A stretch of DNA of 64,000 bases from Zhengitettix transpicula (Eukaryota; Arthropoda; Insecta; Orthoptera; Tetrigidae), in the NCBI GenBank assembly GCA_037074705.1, contig CM073590.1, positions 37,719,895 to 37,783,894 on the forward strand, read 5' to 3'. Made by a program: the position numbers and the translations under genes. Of this stretch, positions 11,551 through 24,895 are shown piece by piece. The notes under the pieces are model-generated. The model was not told the origin of the DNA, made no database searches, and saw only the letters and a program-made list of their open reading frames with translations. Positions within the stretch are counted from its first letter, which is position 1; each line of letters starts with the position of its first letter.

Positions 11551-11777
11551 ATTCCCGAAAACCTCAGGGCCGACAAGTATGCAAAAGTAGCATCAAGAAC
11601 CATACACAACGGAGAAAACGACTTCCAGTGCAACAGCAACGTGGAAGTTCTGTAAAGAAAAACTCGAAAACAGGTGGAACGAAAAAAGGAGAAGGAAGAA
11701 AAACGGAATAATACACAGCGAACTAGTACACTACAAAGATATAAAAATTCCCAAAACCATAAACAGAAAAAAAACAG

Positions 11778-12032
11778 GTGATGCTATCTAGAGTAAGAAC
11801 CCTCCACTCAGTTTGTACTCATGCGTTCCTATTTTCCAGATCTACCCAACCAGCCTATGAAGAATGCAGTCAACTACTAACTATTCCCCATATACTATTC
11901 TATTGCAGCAGGTACAACATCAGAAGAAATACAATCGCAAAACACCACATCGCAGACCTCTGTACTTCAACGACAGCTGCCTTGAACATCATCAAAGTTA
12001 TCGAGGAAGCAAACATAAGTGAACAAATATAG
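11778..12032 (+). pseudogene. LINE C-terminal Cys/His knuckle fragment
   Basis: The 84-residue frame contains ECSQLLTIPHILFYCSRY, the C...H...C knuckle placed after RNase H in jockey- and I-type LINEs, followed by a short variable tail ending at 12032. The first ~25 residues are probably in the wrong frame. Confidence 0.7.
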
Positions 12033-12276
12033 AAACCCGATTGAAATTAATGTTAAGAATGTATGTAAATAATAACGCTAAGAAACTATTGTACATAACA
12101 TACGGGTCGTCAATGACCACGATGTCGACGTGGCCGTTATAAACTTTAATTAAAAAAAATTAGTGTTTACCACATAAGTTGTCTCTAACGTGGCATATTT
12201 CTTTGTAAAATCTTTTGTATATTACATAATTTGGCTACAACGTGTCGGAATATTTGTTTGTAGTCTCTTTTGTATA

Positions 12277-12319
12277 TTATATATATATATATATATATAG
12301 AATAGAATAGAATAGAATA
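12277..12319. repeat. (TA)n followed by (AATAG)n
   Basis: About 11 TA units followed by four AATAG units. Confidence 0.9.
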
Positions 12320-13496
12320 ATGCATTATTATAGTCTCCTTGCATCTAACTCGTGTGACAAGAACATTAATTGCGTATTGATAGAAGTCTTTGAGAGATTA
12401 AGAAAAAGGCGAGGCGCACAACAGATTAGAGAAGGGCTGGTATCGTAGAGTAATAAACATTTTTGATAGTTGTAATGACACTGAAACGTGTTCTCTTCGT
12501 TTTCTCAAGTTCCGTGTTATAAAAGCCACCTTAATTTATCGTCAGTTTTAAATTTAATAAATTTATTCTTAGTGCAACATTTCCAAGAAGACATGTACAG
12601 TACCGTTTACTATCGGAAATTGTTTTCAATGTTTTGAAACAATGTAACATTTTTTTAAAATTACTTTTGAATACTATACATTTATGACGAGAGGCAGCAT
12701 TAATAAAATACAAATTCTGACATTTGTATTTCATTAAGTTCTGAAAGTTATTAATAATGCCATTGCGAACTGTACGGTGATATATTATACAAGTTTTATA
12801 GACATAATAAAATAATAACAAAAGGCGTTTCCTATATAAGAAATACGAAGAAATTTCCAACTATAAACGTACAAATAAATGAGAATGATAATACATTTAA
12901 AAAGAATAGAGCCACGTAATAACACGGCATTTCCCTATTCCTGAGTGCTGAAGTACGATAGAGAATACCGTTAAATTGAGGTATTTATAATATATTTTAC
13001 TTGATAAATTAATATTAGAAAGGGTTGCGAGCTTGGCGTGAATATGATTGTTTTTCGTAGGAGCCGGATGTCGGATCTTTAATCTCCGTATATAGTCTAC
13101 AGTAGTGGACTTGACTTGGAAGCAACAGGGTCAAAAACGAGGTTGTATTGAGTGTGGGAAATCACTGCTATGTAAAGAAATTGTGATATGATGATGGGTT
13201 GATCATCATGTCCCAAATCTACTTATATTTGGCAATTATGTGACTTAATGGATCAATAGGAGAATTCTGAAGGATGATCCTTAAAATTCTTGACAAAGAA
13301 ATCTTGATTGATATTAAATTGTATTCACGTGTTTATATGTGCACAGGTCCATATATATTGTAATGAAAACGGGTTTGATTATTGTGCTGTAAACGAATAT
13401 TTTATTATTGTACTGTAAACACAAATTGTAATATTGTGATATATGATATAATATGAATATATTATAAAAACTTATAAGTTTTGCAGAAGTGCGTTG

Positions 13497-13499
<3 letters not shown>
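12320..13499. other. No gene recognised
   Basis: AT-rich sequence; a 109-residue minus-strand frame at 12531-12860 shows no motif and has skewed, low-complexity content. Confidence 0.5.

Positions 13500-13574
<75 letters not shown>
13500..13574. repeat. (GA)n microsatellite
   Basis: About 37 perfect AG units, the longest pure simple repeat of the window. A minus-strand frame through it encodes only LSLSLS repeats and is not a gene. Confidence 0.97.
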
Positions 13575-13576
<2 letters not shown>

Positions 13577-15200
13577 AATGCATGGAATAGACTCGCTGAA
13601 GTCAGTGATATAATATGGTTGTAGTAGATGTTTTTGGTTTTTTCTCACGAATAATGTATTTGAAAAATGATAAGTATTAATAAATGATATAATTATGTGG
13701 AGGAAATAGAATTCTAAATTATTTAAGTATCATGAACACACATAATATGTCCTTGAAATTGATCAGAGGCAAAATAGAAACCCTGAAAAAATAGAATAGC
13801 CCAAAAAGTATGAGAAAATATGTAAATAGAAACATTAAAAAACACAAAATGAAATAAATGTATGAAATTTTCTAATATGTAAAATACTTTAATTGTATGT
13901 ATATGTTATAGGCGTATGTATTTTGTATTTCATGAATCGCAATGTGTTCGAACTTAGTAGAAAAGTCTAAATTTACCAAAATATATATGCATTATATTTA
14001 TAAGTTAAATTAAATTAATGAATTGTCTACAATAAAATTATTGACTACTCTTAACTGCTGTTAAAAGAATCGAAAAAGCTTATTTTAATTATAAGTTTTG
14101 TGTCAATTGTAAAGCAGGTCCTGAATTTTTTTCTCATTCAGATAATTAATGAAAGATCTACTGTTTTATATATTAATTATTTTCTGTTATGAATTTAAAT
14201 AATTTTTTAATCCATTTCGTTATCCACTGATTCTCTTTGAGCATAACCATACTTAGAGATTTATGTTCAAAATGTTGGAATTATATTCTAGAAGGCCCAC
14301 AGGAAAATATTCAACGTAAAATGGTCGTAGAAGTTAACGTGTTTCCATGAAGTTGTACAGATCTCCCAGAAGAAGAAAAAAGCATTCCTTTAAGCCGCAC
14401 GAGTATCTTTCTTAATATTTAAAGGCGTAGTTTCTCGGCTACACTCTCCCAGTTTATGTGCAGCACGCGTTGGATGTTTGTTTTCTATCCAGTTAGGGTA
14501 ATAAATGCGGTGATTACTTCTGAAGCGTTGTCCAAATTGTTTCTCAATTCGCATGAATAACATCTCGCCGCACGCTGCGATCCGAGACGGTAAGTAAAAT
14601 ATAAGAGACAGAGGACAGAGAGGAAGGGCGGGAGAGAGGAAGAGAGCGGTTAGGTGGAAGAAGAGTAAGCTTTATTCGTGTTCGTGTTAGCCTCGTCCTG
14701 ATAGCAAATCAAGCTGGGATACGAGAGCGGGCCAGATGTAGTGTATTACCACGCCGCGGCCAGCTACAGGCTTCTATTTACATATTATTAGGGCAGTTGA
14801 GCACAATTGCACCCCACATGAAGCCTTATTTCAATAATGGCCGGCTACAGTATCGTTGCATTGTAAGGCACAACAGGAGCCTTAAGGATGAGTAGCGCCA
14901 TTTTCCCCCAATATTGCAGTAAGCAAAACGATGACTGCTCCAACCATTAAATTCCGTGTACTGTCGGGAGGAAAAATATTCCTGGCTTTGTAAAATTTAA
15001 ACTGTTAGGAAACATACCGTTCACAAAGTACAGGTTTCATTTCTCGGCTTATATTATGATTGATATCCTAGTTATGGAAATAATAATTTATAATTAAATT
15101 TGGTTGTTCATCTTAAAATAAAATAAACGTAATAACATTAATCAATTTGTATTTATTGTTAAAAGTATAATTGGGCATATGACAGATGGTAAGTATAGTA
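13575..15200. other. No gene recognised; GC-richer purine block near 14560-14790
   Basis: Mostly AT-rich. The 14560-14790 part is GC-richer and purine-rich, and has a consensus-like splice donor (ACGGTAAGTA) near 14590, with no supporting open frame. Confidence 0.4.
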
Positions 15201-15209
15201 CAGACACAC

Positions 15210-15210
15210 C

Positions 15211-15248
<38 letters not shown>
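15210..15248. repeat. (TA)n(TG)n compound microsatellite
   Basis: A TA run that passes directly into a TG run. Confidence 0.9.
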
Positions 15249-15365
15249 AATATATATACATAGAAACGTGCACAATTAAATAACTAATTAATAAGCCATA
15301 AACAATTATAATAATCTGACTTATTTTTTAAATAAATGTGAAAAAATCAGCTAGAAATAATTTAT

Positions 15366-15668
15366 TAATAAACGTTGCTTGACAAATATAATTATTTAAA
15401 TTGAATAATAAATTATTTATGACTATTAGGTTTTTCCCCAATTAGGGATGAAATGTTGTTTGTCAAAAATAATGTTTTAAATTTTCTAATAAAGGATTTC
15501 TTATTAGGCAGGATTTTTTCCCCAATTAGGGATGAAACGTGGTGTTTGTCAAATATAATGTTTTAAATTTGATAAAAAATTATTTCTATTAGGCTGGTGT
15601 TTTACCCAATTAGGGATGAAACGTTGTGTTTGTGAAATATAATGTTTCAAATTTGATAAATTATTTTT
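15366..15668. repeat. 84-bp minisatellite, about 3.6 units
   Basis: The word CCCAATTAGGGATGAAA recurs at 15437, 15521 and 15605, exactly 84 bases apart. Around it each unit has a TATTAGG...TTTT entry and a GTTTGTCAAATATAATGTTT exit. A partial unit begins at about 15366. Units differ by scattered substitutions, so the array is not very young. Confidence 0.92.
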
Positions 15669-15954
15669 TTCACAAAATACGTCATAAAAACTTGCTACCA
15701 CCTCATACTAATAACATTGGCAATTCACTTACACTACTTAGGCCTTATGATAGGCCTATATAAGCGCTTATTTGTTTGTAAGGCTAATCCTAAATTTCCT
15801 TTTGGTGACTGGGCTATCAAACAGTGTTGCAGGAAACTTATTTCAATACATGAAAATTCTATTTAGAAAATAATTTTAATCTACATCAATTTTTGGTCCT
15901 TGATTTTATTTTGAAATTCTTATATCCACGACCAAATTAATTGAAATCCCTGAC

Positions 15955-16095
15955 CTCCTGTCGAATCCCGGCAAGGGCATGGGTGATTGTGTGCGAGAGA
16001 CAAACTCTTGTTAATTAGTCCCCATAGGAAAAAATGAGTACCCATAAAGAGTCGTTAATGACTTGAGATGTCAATACAAAAATTGAAATGTACCA
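15955..16095 (+). repeat. tRNA-SINE-like fragment
   Basis: Contains a degraded B-box-like TCGAATCCCGGC near 15961 followed by CAAGGGCATGGG and a block with AGTCCCCATAGG and TGAGTACCC, a layout common in insect tRNA-derived SINE bodies. No A box is evident. Class call is from general familiarity with such repeats. Confidence 0.4.
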
Positions 16096-18440
16096 GAACA
16101 ATGTCTTTAAAATGCCTGTATATACAGAATTAATATTAGGTGACGAAACTTTGTCAAGTATACACAGGAATTTATAATTTTATTAATCATTATTAACGAA
16201 TAATACATTAAATCCTGCCGTTTAAAATATGCTACCATTTTTTTACAATGAACTGTTGATCCGCGTGTTGGAGTAATTTTGATGTGTCAGTGAAACAAAA
16301 AAACTAATTTGCATAATAAATTTGCATTAAATAACAAACCAAATTATGTAATTGAAATAAATTTGTACTATCCAAAATATAAATGTTATTATATATCGAT
16401 AAAAGGTGTAGTTCGTAACAGTGATGTTACAATATTATGGTACAATGTAATATTCTGTTAATTACAATAGTAAACAAAACTTGACTTTTCGACAGAAATG
16501 ATTGTATGTATTACTAATCTACAACTGGGAAAATAGCCCGTTGGCAAATACAATAACATTACTTATTATTATCTAGATTAGACAAACAATAATAAAAAGT
16601 TATTGTCTTTAGAATGTTTGACCCTGAAAAAAAAATGTAACACTGCCTGTAATAATCACGATTGAACACTCCACTTTGAAATTGGATTATGAATATAATT
16701 TATTAGCTGGGGGGAAACACTTCACTTCCTACGTTCTTTTTAGGTTCAAAATAAATTTAATTTCCCCAAACACTTCCACAATTATTTCACTTTTAATCGT
16801 CGTATTTAGAATTAAAACTGTCCCACTCTTGTTTTTCGGAATTTTATTTCAAACTTATGGGCTTTAGAATTTTGGGGCTGATTTCACTGTATTGCACAAC
16901 GTAAGCTTTAACATAGCACGTGCAACCTTTCTCTCTCCTTCCTTTTCGATAATAACTCCCAACAAAATTGTTACCTTTTAAGTTTCCCCTGCTAGCAAAT
17001 TTAGCTGCCCTTTTCTGAACGATTCTATTCGATTTTTTCGATAGGGATTTCAAAAATCTTTATAAATACACGGAATAGTTACTGGACGAATAAAATATTT
17101 GTAATTATCAATCAAGTTACAATTTTTGTACGTAAGTAGGATATTTTTACACATTTTCTTACATTTTAATACAAATGATTTACAATTAAAATGAAACCAA
17201 TGAAATTACAATGCAAGCTGCAAGCTAGTAATTAATTAATAAACTGTAGATTCCAAAATCAATTTTAATGAACACTGTGATTTTATGTGGAGCCCGATGT
17301 ATTTTTATTCTGGTAGATCCGACACGCCCTCTTCTGGTTGAACTCTATTTATTTTCGTTAGACTTATACGATGATCTCTGCCTTACTTTACCATTCTTGT
17401 ACTACGCCGTGTCTTCCATCACAATGTTACCTAGCATTGGATGTCGCAATATGTGTTCCTCCAGGTCGAAGTTAAATATATGTTAGGGGTATGGTCACAT
17501 TTAAACTCCAGAACTGTATTGATTCCACAAAATTTTGCGTTGAGAGACTGTTTATAAGGACTATCGCAGACTGGAGAGATCAGTTACAGAAATAACTGCG
17601 ACAATGAAGATCGAGTATTGGAGTTGAAAGTCTTGAAAATTAATTCATTCTATAATTATTTACGTCGCGTTTTTAAGTACAAAGTCAGGGCAAAATCGCC
17701 TCCACAGTCTGCAGATGCTGTTTCTCAAACCTGACCCACAGCAAAACAGCCACCAGTTTAATACAACCTTCTGAGAATGACTCGCATAGCAGATACAAAG
17801 AAACAGTTGGTAAAGTTTAACGCACAATTATGTGTCGAAACGAAGTTCCCACATAATTTCACTTGGTATATCATTATAGGGATGCACGATACATTATATT
17901 GAAAGCGTTAACAATAAATTACTACCATAACATTTTATGAAAAGTTCATTAATTTAAATGTTTTGAATAATATTTTTATAGTAACTTGTTTTTATTGATT
18001 TTATATTACCGACAAGATTAAATTAGATGTGGTTAAAATAATTTAAATTCACAATTAGAGTCAAAAAATTAAAATGTGTGTATTAACTACTTTCCATCCG
18101 AATTACATTCATTAGACTTCTAGGATTACTTCCTTCACTAATATTTAGTATAATCTCTGAATCCATGTTTTGTTTTCCATATCAAAACCTAAACTAATTT
18201 CTTATAGTAAATTATAGTATATAGTAAATTATTAAACATTTGAACATTTTCTATTTTACAGCATTCCATTTTCCTGGTTTTTCTTCCATGCACAAAGTTC
18301 TTATGTGCTACGAGTACTTAAACCTAATTGTCCATTATGGTAGATTCTCCCAACAGTATAAATCACTCCAAAAGTATCCATCAATGTAAATAAACGTCAC
18401 AATAAATTATTTATTTAGATAATTGTAACTAATCTTTATT
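16096..18440. other. No gene recognised
   Basis: AT-rich. Open frames at 16676-16867 and 17268-17486 are short and show no motif. Confidence 0.5.
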
Positions 18441-19968
18441 TAATACTAGCTGGGTGCCCGGCGTTGCCCGAGATGTCATTTATCCATAACCCCCGATACA
18501 CTCAAATTTCGGTTGCTTTTGCGCTATTTTTATGTAACGCTCCTCGAACCCTATCCCTAAATGTGCTCACCTCCGATGCCGAAGGGGGTTGGACTCGTTG
18601 ACCAAATATAACGGCCGTTTTTACATGTCAGAAGATGACCACCCCCACAAATGTGCGATAATCAAAAGTATTTATTGCACGCAAAAATCGACCAATTGCA
18701 TTTAAAACAATTATTAAATTTTTAGACATATAATTTTTCCATCTGAAATTAAACTATTTGGTGGTTTTAGCAATCTGCAGTTGGTAGCATTGTATAAAAT
18801 TAATGCAAAACATTACGAAATACGCTGTCTTCAATAAAAAATATCAATTCTGAACATTTAAGTATTGTTTTTATCATAATTCTATGTATCTTCCAGTGCG
18901 TATTGCAAGATATAATTGGGAAACATATTGGTCCCTGATCCCGTTAAATATTCCACGTCAAAAGTCAAGTTATTTAAAAGAAAATTAATGCCATGGATTG
19001 TATAACCTTTCATAATAAATTATATTTATCACTCGATGTGGTATTGGTAGATTTAATTATACTTATTATTCAATCAAAATATTTTTGCTCAGCTTCATTT
19101 CTCAGAAATTGAACATCTATAACGTCGTTCCCAAAAATGGAAAACAAATACTGCTATCCTAACCTCAAATTTTTGTTTCACGACACAAATTGCACGCAAT
19201 AATTTGTTTACATTTATACAAATTTATAGAAATACGTTGCGTAAAGTATAATTAATTGTACTTTTAATTCAATTTAAACGTTCCTATTTCTGTACATACC
19301 TTTGACTGATAGTGCATTAATTGAATAACGACCATAAAAACTTTCGGAGTTCCGTCCGTCATTTTCAATACTTTTATAGTTACAAACATATAATTCAGCA
19401 GTCGTACCTTAGACAAATCGTATTATCTTCTGAAATATTATACAGGATACAATCGTACGTTATATTATGAAATTTTATAAATCTCGACCGACACACATTT
19501 GAATGTATTATAAGGCGCCATATTGGCTTTATCAAAGATAGCGGGATAATTAACTATTCCAAATTAACTTTGCGCAAGGATGGTAAAGTGTTTCGTATTG
19601 TTTTTTATTACTATTCGATGGAGTAATACTGGAAAAAATTTTACTTTTTATTCAATCAAAATATTTCTGCTTTATTTCATTACGAAATACAGAACTATAT
19701 TTAGGATGCGTTAATGTCTTGAAAACTTATGACGTCATCGTCTCGCGCAGTAATTTAACACTAATTCGTAACTTATTTCAATTATAATTATTTCCACGTT
19801 TATTCTAGGGGTTTCTCACCCCCACAGTACCGGTTCTCGATTTTGGCAGAATATATATACCAATTTTTGTTGAATTCTGTCCACGCGATAAAATTTGTAT
19901 AAAGAACAACGTAAATACATACATACATACAAACAAATATACATCCTTTTTTATTATATAGATTTACA
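18441..19968 (+). mobile_element. Non-autonomous repeat (TACTAGCTG...TATAGATT type)
   Basis: Begins ACTAGCTGGGTGCCCGGCGT, a start familiar from abundant insect interspersed repeats. Near its 3' end it has a TTTCTCACCCCCACAGTACC block and a CATACATACATACAAACAA run, and it finishes TTTTTATTATATAGATT. It is about 1.5 kb and has no open frame. I infer one element because both ends look like the usual pair, but cannot exclude two abutting fragments. Confidence 0.5.
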
Positions 19969-20690
19969 TATGTGTTGACAGCAATAACGAGACCACACGC
20001 TTAGAGAGGAAAAAGTTTTAAATTTAAATTTAGATTTATTCTTCATTCCATTAGTCCTCGGTCTAGGAAATGAGATACGTCATAATATAAAATTACAATA
20101 AAAGAATAAAATATTAGAATTACTAAGTTTAAAAAACAAATATTGTACAAAAAAGTGTAATTTAAAGCAACTTTAATAAATAAAAATTAAAGATAATAAT
20201 ATAAGAGTAATTAAAGAAATGATAATTATATCTTCAATTCTCATTCGACGGACTTATAACAGAAATAAGAAAATCTTATTTCGATTCTCAAATAGATGAT
20301 TGAAACAATCTTTTCTGAAAATACAGTTATTTACTGATTAAAAATTAGATTTGACTTTTACTTTTTATGCACATAAGGTTCTCTATATATTTTTAAGATA
20401 CACTTTGTTATTTTTTGTAAGACAAAAACATATTTTGTATTTAAGTAGTAAATAACGACACCTTATAGACCCACAATTTGATATTAATATTAAAACCACG
20501 GGGAAAATTACTTATTAGGCGGTTATCGCGAATCGACCACAATTAATTCCCTTATGAATGTTTACACAACAGAAAAATGATATAGCAATCGTTGTGCTGT
20601 AACGCAACAAAATTAATCAACCCATATACTTTCTACGCCAGGAGTACACAGCAGAATTCATAAATTTTTGTTACTTTCCCGTAAGATATA
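19969..20690. other. AT-rich DNA, nothing recognised
   Basis: Low-complexity AT-rich sequence without repeats shared elsewhere in the window. Confidence 0.5.
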
Positions 20691-21010
20691 ACAGGTGGAC
20701 TTACGTGGAGGAACGTTGACCTTTGTAACTGATAACAGGGATTGAAGGCCAGGGATCTCACCCTTGTTAATTGATTTCTCCCGGGACCTCGGGACAATTA
20801 CTCGCGCTATCCCGCAGAGCCGAGGCTAAATATTGATGCAGCATCCGTGTTATGAATTATTCGTCAGGCTTGGCGCCTCCGTTTACCGTACAAATACCGC
20901 AGCCGAGACACTCGCTGGTCTGGAGGGGCTGAAATTCCCAAAGCACATTCCTACGTCCTGTTCACAATTACAGGACACCTGACACTTGCGCCTGTGTACT
21001 CAAATGTGAC
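20691..21010. promoter_or_regulatory. Candidate conserved regulatory island
   Basis: About 320 bases of near-balanced composition inside very AT-rich DNA, with GTTAATTGATTT and CCCGGGACCTCGGG words and no coding frame. It occurs once. It has the look of a constrained non-coding element, but this rests on composition alone. Confidence 0.25.
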
Positions 21011-24000
21011 TAGTGAATATTATCGTAAATTTAGTTATTAAATAATGCGTGGAACAATTTCAACAAACTTGGAAAACGTCATTTACGATGCAGGAACCAA
21101 CCCTGAGGATTTCGGACAATTCTAGCGCCTATGTATGGGGCTGGAAGTGGAGTTTTTAAAATATGCGAAAACATGCCTAAATTTGCGTCAAATAAATAGT
21201 TTACGGGACGCTCAGATTCATAGTATCACTCTCGAAGTTTTAGTATCTACCTTCAGCCCCTAACAGCAAGGTGAACTTCTCTAGGGATAGGGGTGTAAAC
21301 GGATGACAAAAAAATATGATCATAATCCTCGTCAGACAGAGCTTAGCCGGAATAATAATTAAATTCATCAATTTGCATGGGTTTTCTCACTACTGTTATT
21401 TCTGGCCATGTTAATTATATCGCCAATATTAAGAAATCTGTCTGAGGATCAAATCACACACACATTCCTTTCACTGGAATCTCATTGCTACCTACCGGCG
21501 GTTGATTATTGTGTTTAAAATAAGTCCTTGAGCCATGTACAAAATGAAATATAATTCAAACATTCAATTTTTGTTATTATATTATAATTATTGTCCAAAT
21601 AAGTCAGGAAATGATGTTTCATAATGAATAATTACAGCTTCAACGTAAATATTTGTGTTACAAAAAATATGACACTTTGTCCTGAGAAATAATTAAAACT
21701 AATTACTTAATCAGGTGTAATTTTTTATTATTATTTATTAAACATTATTTTCCGACTTACAGTTACCAAAAATTCCCAATTCTATTGAGTCTAGAGCACC
21801 ATAGTGTAACGCGTGTCTACGTGTTTTTATATTAGATATTTATTTACAATATAATTAATAATATAGGCTAAAACAAAGGTGCATATCTTTGAACATGCCA
21901 AAGATGATGGTTGAGCGAGAGGCTCTTAGAGATTTTTTGGTGTTGGTGTGGATCTACATGAAAAAATGATTTGAAATCTTTACTACATCTTGGAAAAGTT
22001 TGTTTTAATTAGTTCGGAGAGATACGTGTGTATCAGCAAGAATTCAATTAATTTTCTAGTTTCTAAGGTATGAAAAGTTTTATTGTTTCTGCAGAATAAT
22101 TTTTCAACTGTCATTTGGATACTTCTTGCATCGCTATTTATGCATACAATTCGTTTCTTGCAGAAGGAGATAACTTATTTTGTACAACTGTAATATTATA
22201 TGCAGAATTTTAGGAGGAATAATTTTTTCCTTGCACAAAACAAAGAACAGAGCAAGTATTTCGTTGGACCTGTGATGAACTTTTCTTGTCTTCAACGTTT
22301 TTTTAGGCTGACGTTTTTTCTCGCTTCCGTAATTTTGTAGCCAGTTAGACTGGACGGACCGTAAATCTTCGCAAGCTCTTTTCCGTTATTTGTTTCAAAT
22401 ACTCCCGTCAATGTGCTTGTAATTTATACTTCACATAAGTAAGAGGTGTCATTTTCGAGTTTTTCTTTGTAGTCCATTTTTAGTTCCGCAATACTCATTT
22501 GAACATTATGCTACAATTAGATTTTTTTCTGCTTTGGGTGCTCAAATAATTGTATGTTATTAAATTATATAAATGGGATTCAGGTTAAATTAACCTTTTC
22601 AAGCTGCCATATAACACATTATATTAACTAAGCGACGCAAGACCTCAGCTCCGACTAGAAAAGACAGGGTTCATTTTCCCAAATCGGGACAATAGTTTTC
22701 GTTAAAAGTTGAATAAATTTATTCCCGACATCATTACAATCCTCGTACTTCTGACAATGTATGATGATTGTTAACAATGACATGCCTAGATTGACATAAA
22801 AGAACTGAGTTGATCAAAATTATCTCATATATTAACTTCAGGTATATACTAGGAATTCCCAGCACACACGTAAAAAATTTATTTTCAACTAATTCTCGCA
22901 AAATATTTAACAATGCTTATAGTCCCTATCTGCCCATTCATTAATACATTACAATATGAGGGCCGTAACTCCTATAAGAAACATAATTTCAGTAAGTAAT
23001 ATTTCTAAAAGTTTTGGAATATTAAGAGGGAATTCGAAAAAAAATAAAGGTAAATTTTTTTGTGATTAGGACATCTTTTAGATAACGTATACATTAATAG
23101 TAGTACCAGTATTGTCAACATAGCCAATCGTAAAGTAAACTTTATAGCATTTATAAGTAAATATAAAGGCTAAACAAGTTTAATTTACAATGCAATTAAT
23201 AGAACAATAGAACACTGCTTTCGTCCTTAATTTGGTACTTCATGAGGGAAACAAATGAAAAAGATGAGACCTTAATGTTTCACATAAATATATATAATTT
23301 ATTCAACGATGAGTATTCTGATATAAATATTTTAAGAAAACATATTGTAGCATGTGTTGAAATTTTTTTCTTATAAATTATATAAAACAAATTCGAACTT
23401 GAAATTTGATTGTGTACACGTCCAATATTTTCAATTATTAGATTCCAAAAAGGATTTAATGTTATATAAAACATGGTAGTCCTTAGTAGAAATCACCTCG
23501 GGTTCCTTCAGTCTGCACATAAAGGTATTAAAATGCAAATTATAAGTTATACGAACATTAAAAGTGAGAAATATACTATCGGACAAACATAAAAGAGATA
23601 TTGTCAAAATCACATTTTTGGAATGATATTGAGAGGGATATAACCCTATATCGCTATAGGAATATTTCATCTCTCTAATACAATTTAGATATGTATTGTA
23701 TATCTAAATATATAATTTATTTATATATTTTTACTTTTGTTTGGATCAGTATTTTATTATACAATTATTTTAAGTGCTAAGTAGAAATATTTATAAGAAT
23801 TGTTGTAATAATTTTTATTACTTCTTTTTAAGTTATTTTAGAGTTCCAGAATACAGTTTCTGTAATACAAACGCAAAGCACCCATTTGTCGGGAGTATAT
23901 TGAAGTGACGGTAAAAGTTAACACATTTTCAGCTGTAGACGTGCGAAAAATCCCTGAGATACGTGAACTAGCAGTTCTTTCCATTGTTCCGGAAATATAT

Positions 24001-24895
24001 GTAAGAAGTAAGAGACCTAAGTTCTTTGCACAAGAAACGCTATAAAACTTTCTTGTTCGCTCGGTTAGACCAACAATTTCCTTAAGACATTGTCTTATCA
24101 TATATGAAGCGCCATATGAGAGACATCTACGTGTTAAACATGTTATCTTGTCTTAGTTCCAACGATGTTGCTAAAAATTAATGTACTCGAGTTACCAGAT
24201 ACAGAAGTAGTTTCCGTCAGGCTTTGGTCCCAAAGTTACAACGTTGAATTCAAATCTTGGGCCCTATGTCTTGGTTTACTAATTGAAGATTTCACTAATA
24301 ATTTCTTGCGATATTAACACTTCCGAAAAACACTAAGGTTCCTTTTAATACCTTTACAGTCGTGTTTATTGATTTATCAATGGCCCAAAACAAAACAAAA
24401 ATCCTCTTTTAAGAATTGAAATGTTTTATATTAAAAATAAAAATTGAGAATAATATTTCAATTTATATTTTTAATTAAATAAGGAGAAAAAACAGACAAA
24501 GTAATAATTGCAGAAACATTGAGTGGTATTTAATTGAGCACTTTTGTCGGTTTTTGACTTTTTATTTAACCATTTACACATACGTTTTAATTTATAATTT
24601 CATCAATTTATATTTCTAGAGCGGAATTGCTAGGAGTTTATGGACGATATATAAAGTCCAGTCTGTAATTCCACATTGCACAAATCCTTGTGGGGCTAAC
24701 TAAGGTGGACGATAATAACAATACACGAGACGTTATCTCTTAATAAATGTTTTGAGGGATAAAAAATTGAAAAGTGCTGTGTCCAAAGGGAGAGCACGTT
24801 ATAATTTTGTTCTTTCTAGAGGCTCTTGTCTGCAACACACCGTTTCTATTAATTTTAAACAAAGTTATCTGTTTTACGACGTTATCTACGATATA
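21011..24895. other. No gene recognised
   Basis: AT-rich. Minus-strand frames at 23280-23474, 23431-23670 and 23838-24101 have no recognisable domain. Confidence 0.5.

Larger units (their letters stand above)
10905..12162 (+). mobile_element. 5'-truncated LINE with RNase H and Zn-knuckle remnants
   Basis: Fragments of a non-LTR retrotransposon C-terminus in several frames. VYADGSKSAA near 11240 is the RNase H motif carrying the first aspartate. EVQAIYMVTELC and LILTDSSEAIKDI carry the next acidic residues. FLAWIPAHK near 11520 matches the usual WIPGH block with G changed to A. ECSQLLTIPHILFYCSRY (11870-11925) is the C-terminal Cys/His knuckle. The tail GGTCGTCAATGACC...GACGTGGCC plus A-run resembles the tails at 6012 and 37000. 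It inserted into the LTR-like unit and so is younger than that unit. It is interrupted by stops and frameshifts. Confidence 0.85.
9970..12174 (+). mobile_element. LTR-like unit, copy 1, split by a LINE
   Basis: Aligns with 55440-56267. Shared landmarks are AAATATGTAATGAATTAAT, the TATA-type GGCATATATAGACGCTCA (TATA at 10120), AATAAA signals near 10454 and 10508, ATATCGTTTACCGCCA, GAAGTCCGATAAGCGG and AAAAGCTGAGGCATTAAC. It starts TG and ends CA (12171-12174), like an LTR. The LINE at 10905-12162 interrupts it; LTR sequence resumes with GTGTTTACCACA. A PBS-like ATAAGTTGTCTCTAACGTGG follows. No gag or pol is seen nearby, so this is an LTR or a non-autonomous LTR element. The boundaries are estimates. 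Confidence 0.65.

Noticed and set aside
13314..13583. Minus-strand 89-residue frame with LSLSLS repeats
   Set aside because: It is a translation of the (GA)n microsatellite.
15366..15668. CRISPR-like array
   Set aside because: The repeats are contiguous 84-bp units with no variable spacers; the context is eukaryotic.
23838..24101. 87-residue minus frame as a gene
   Set aside because: No motif and no supporting promoter or splice signals.
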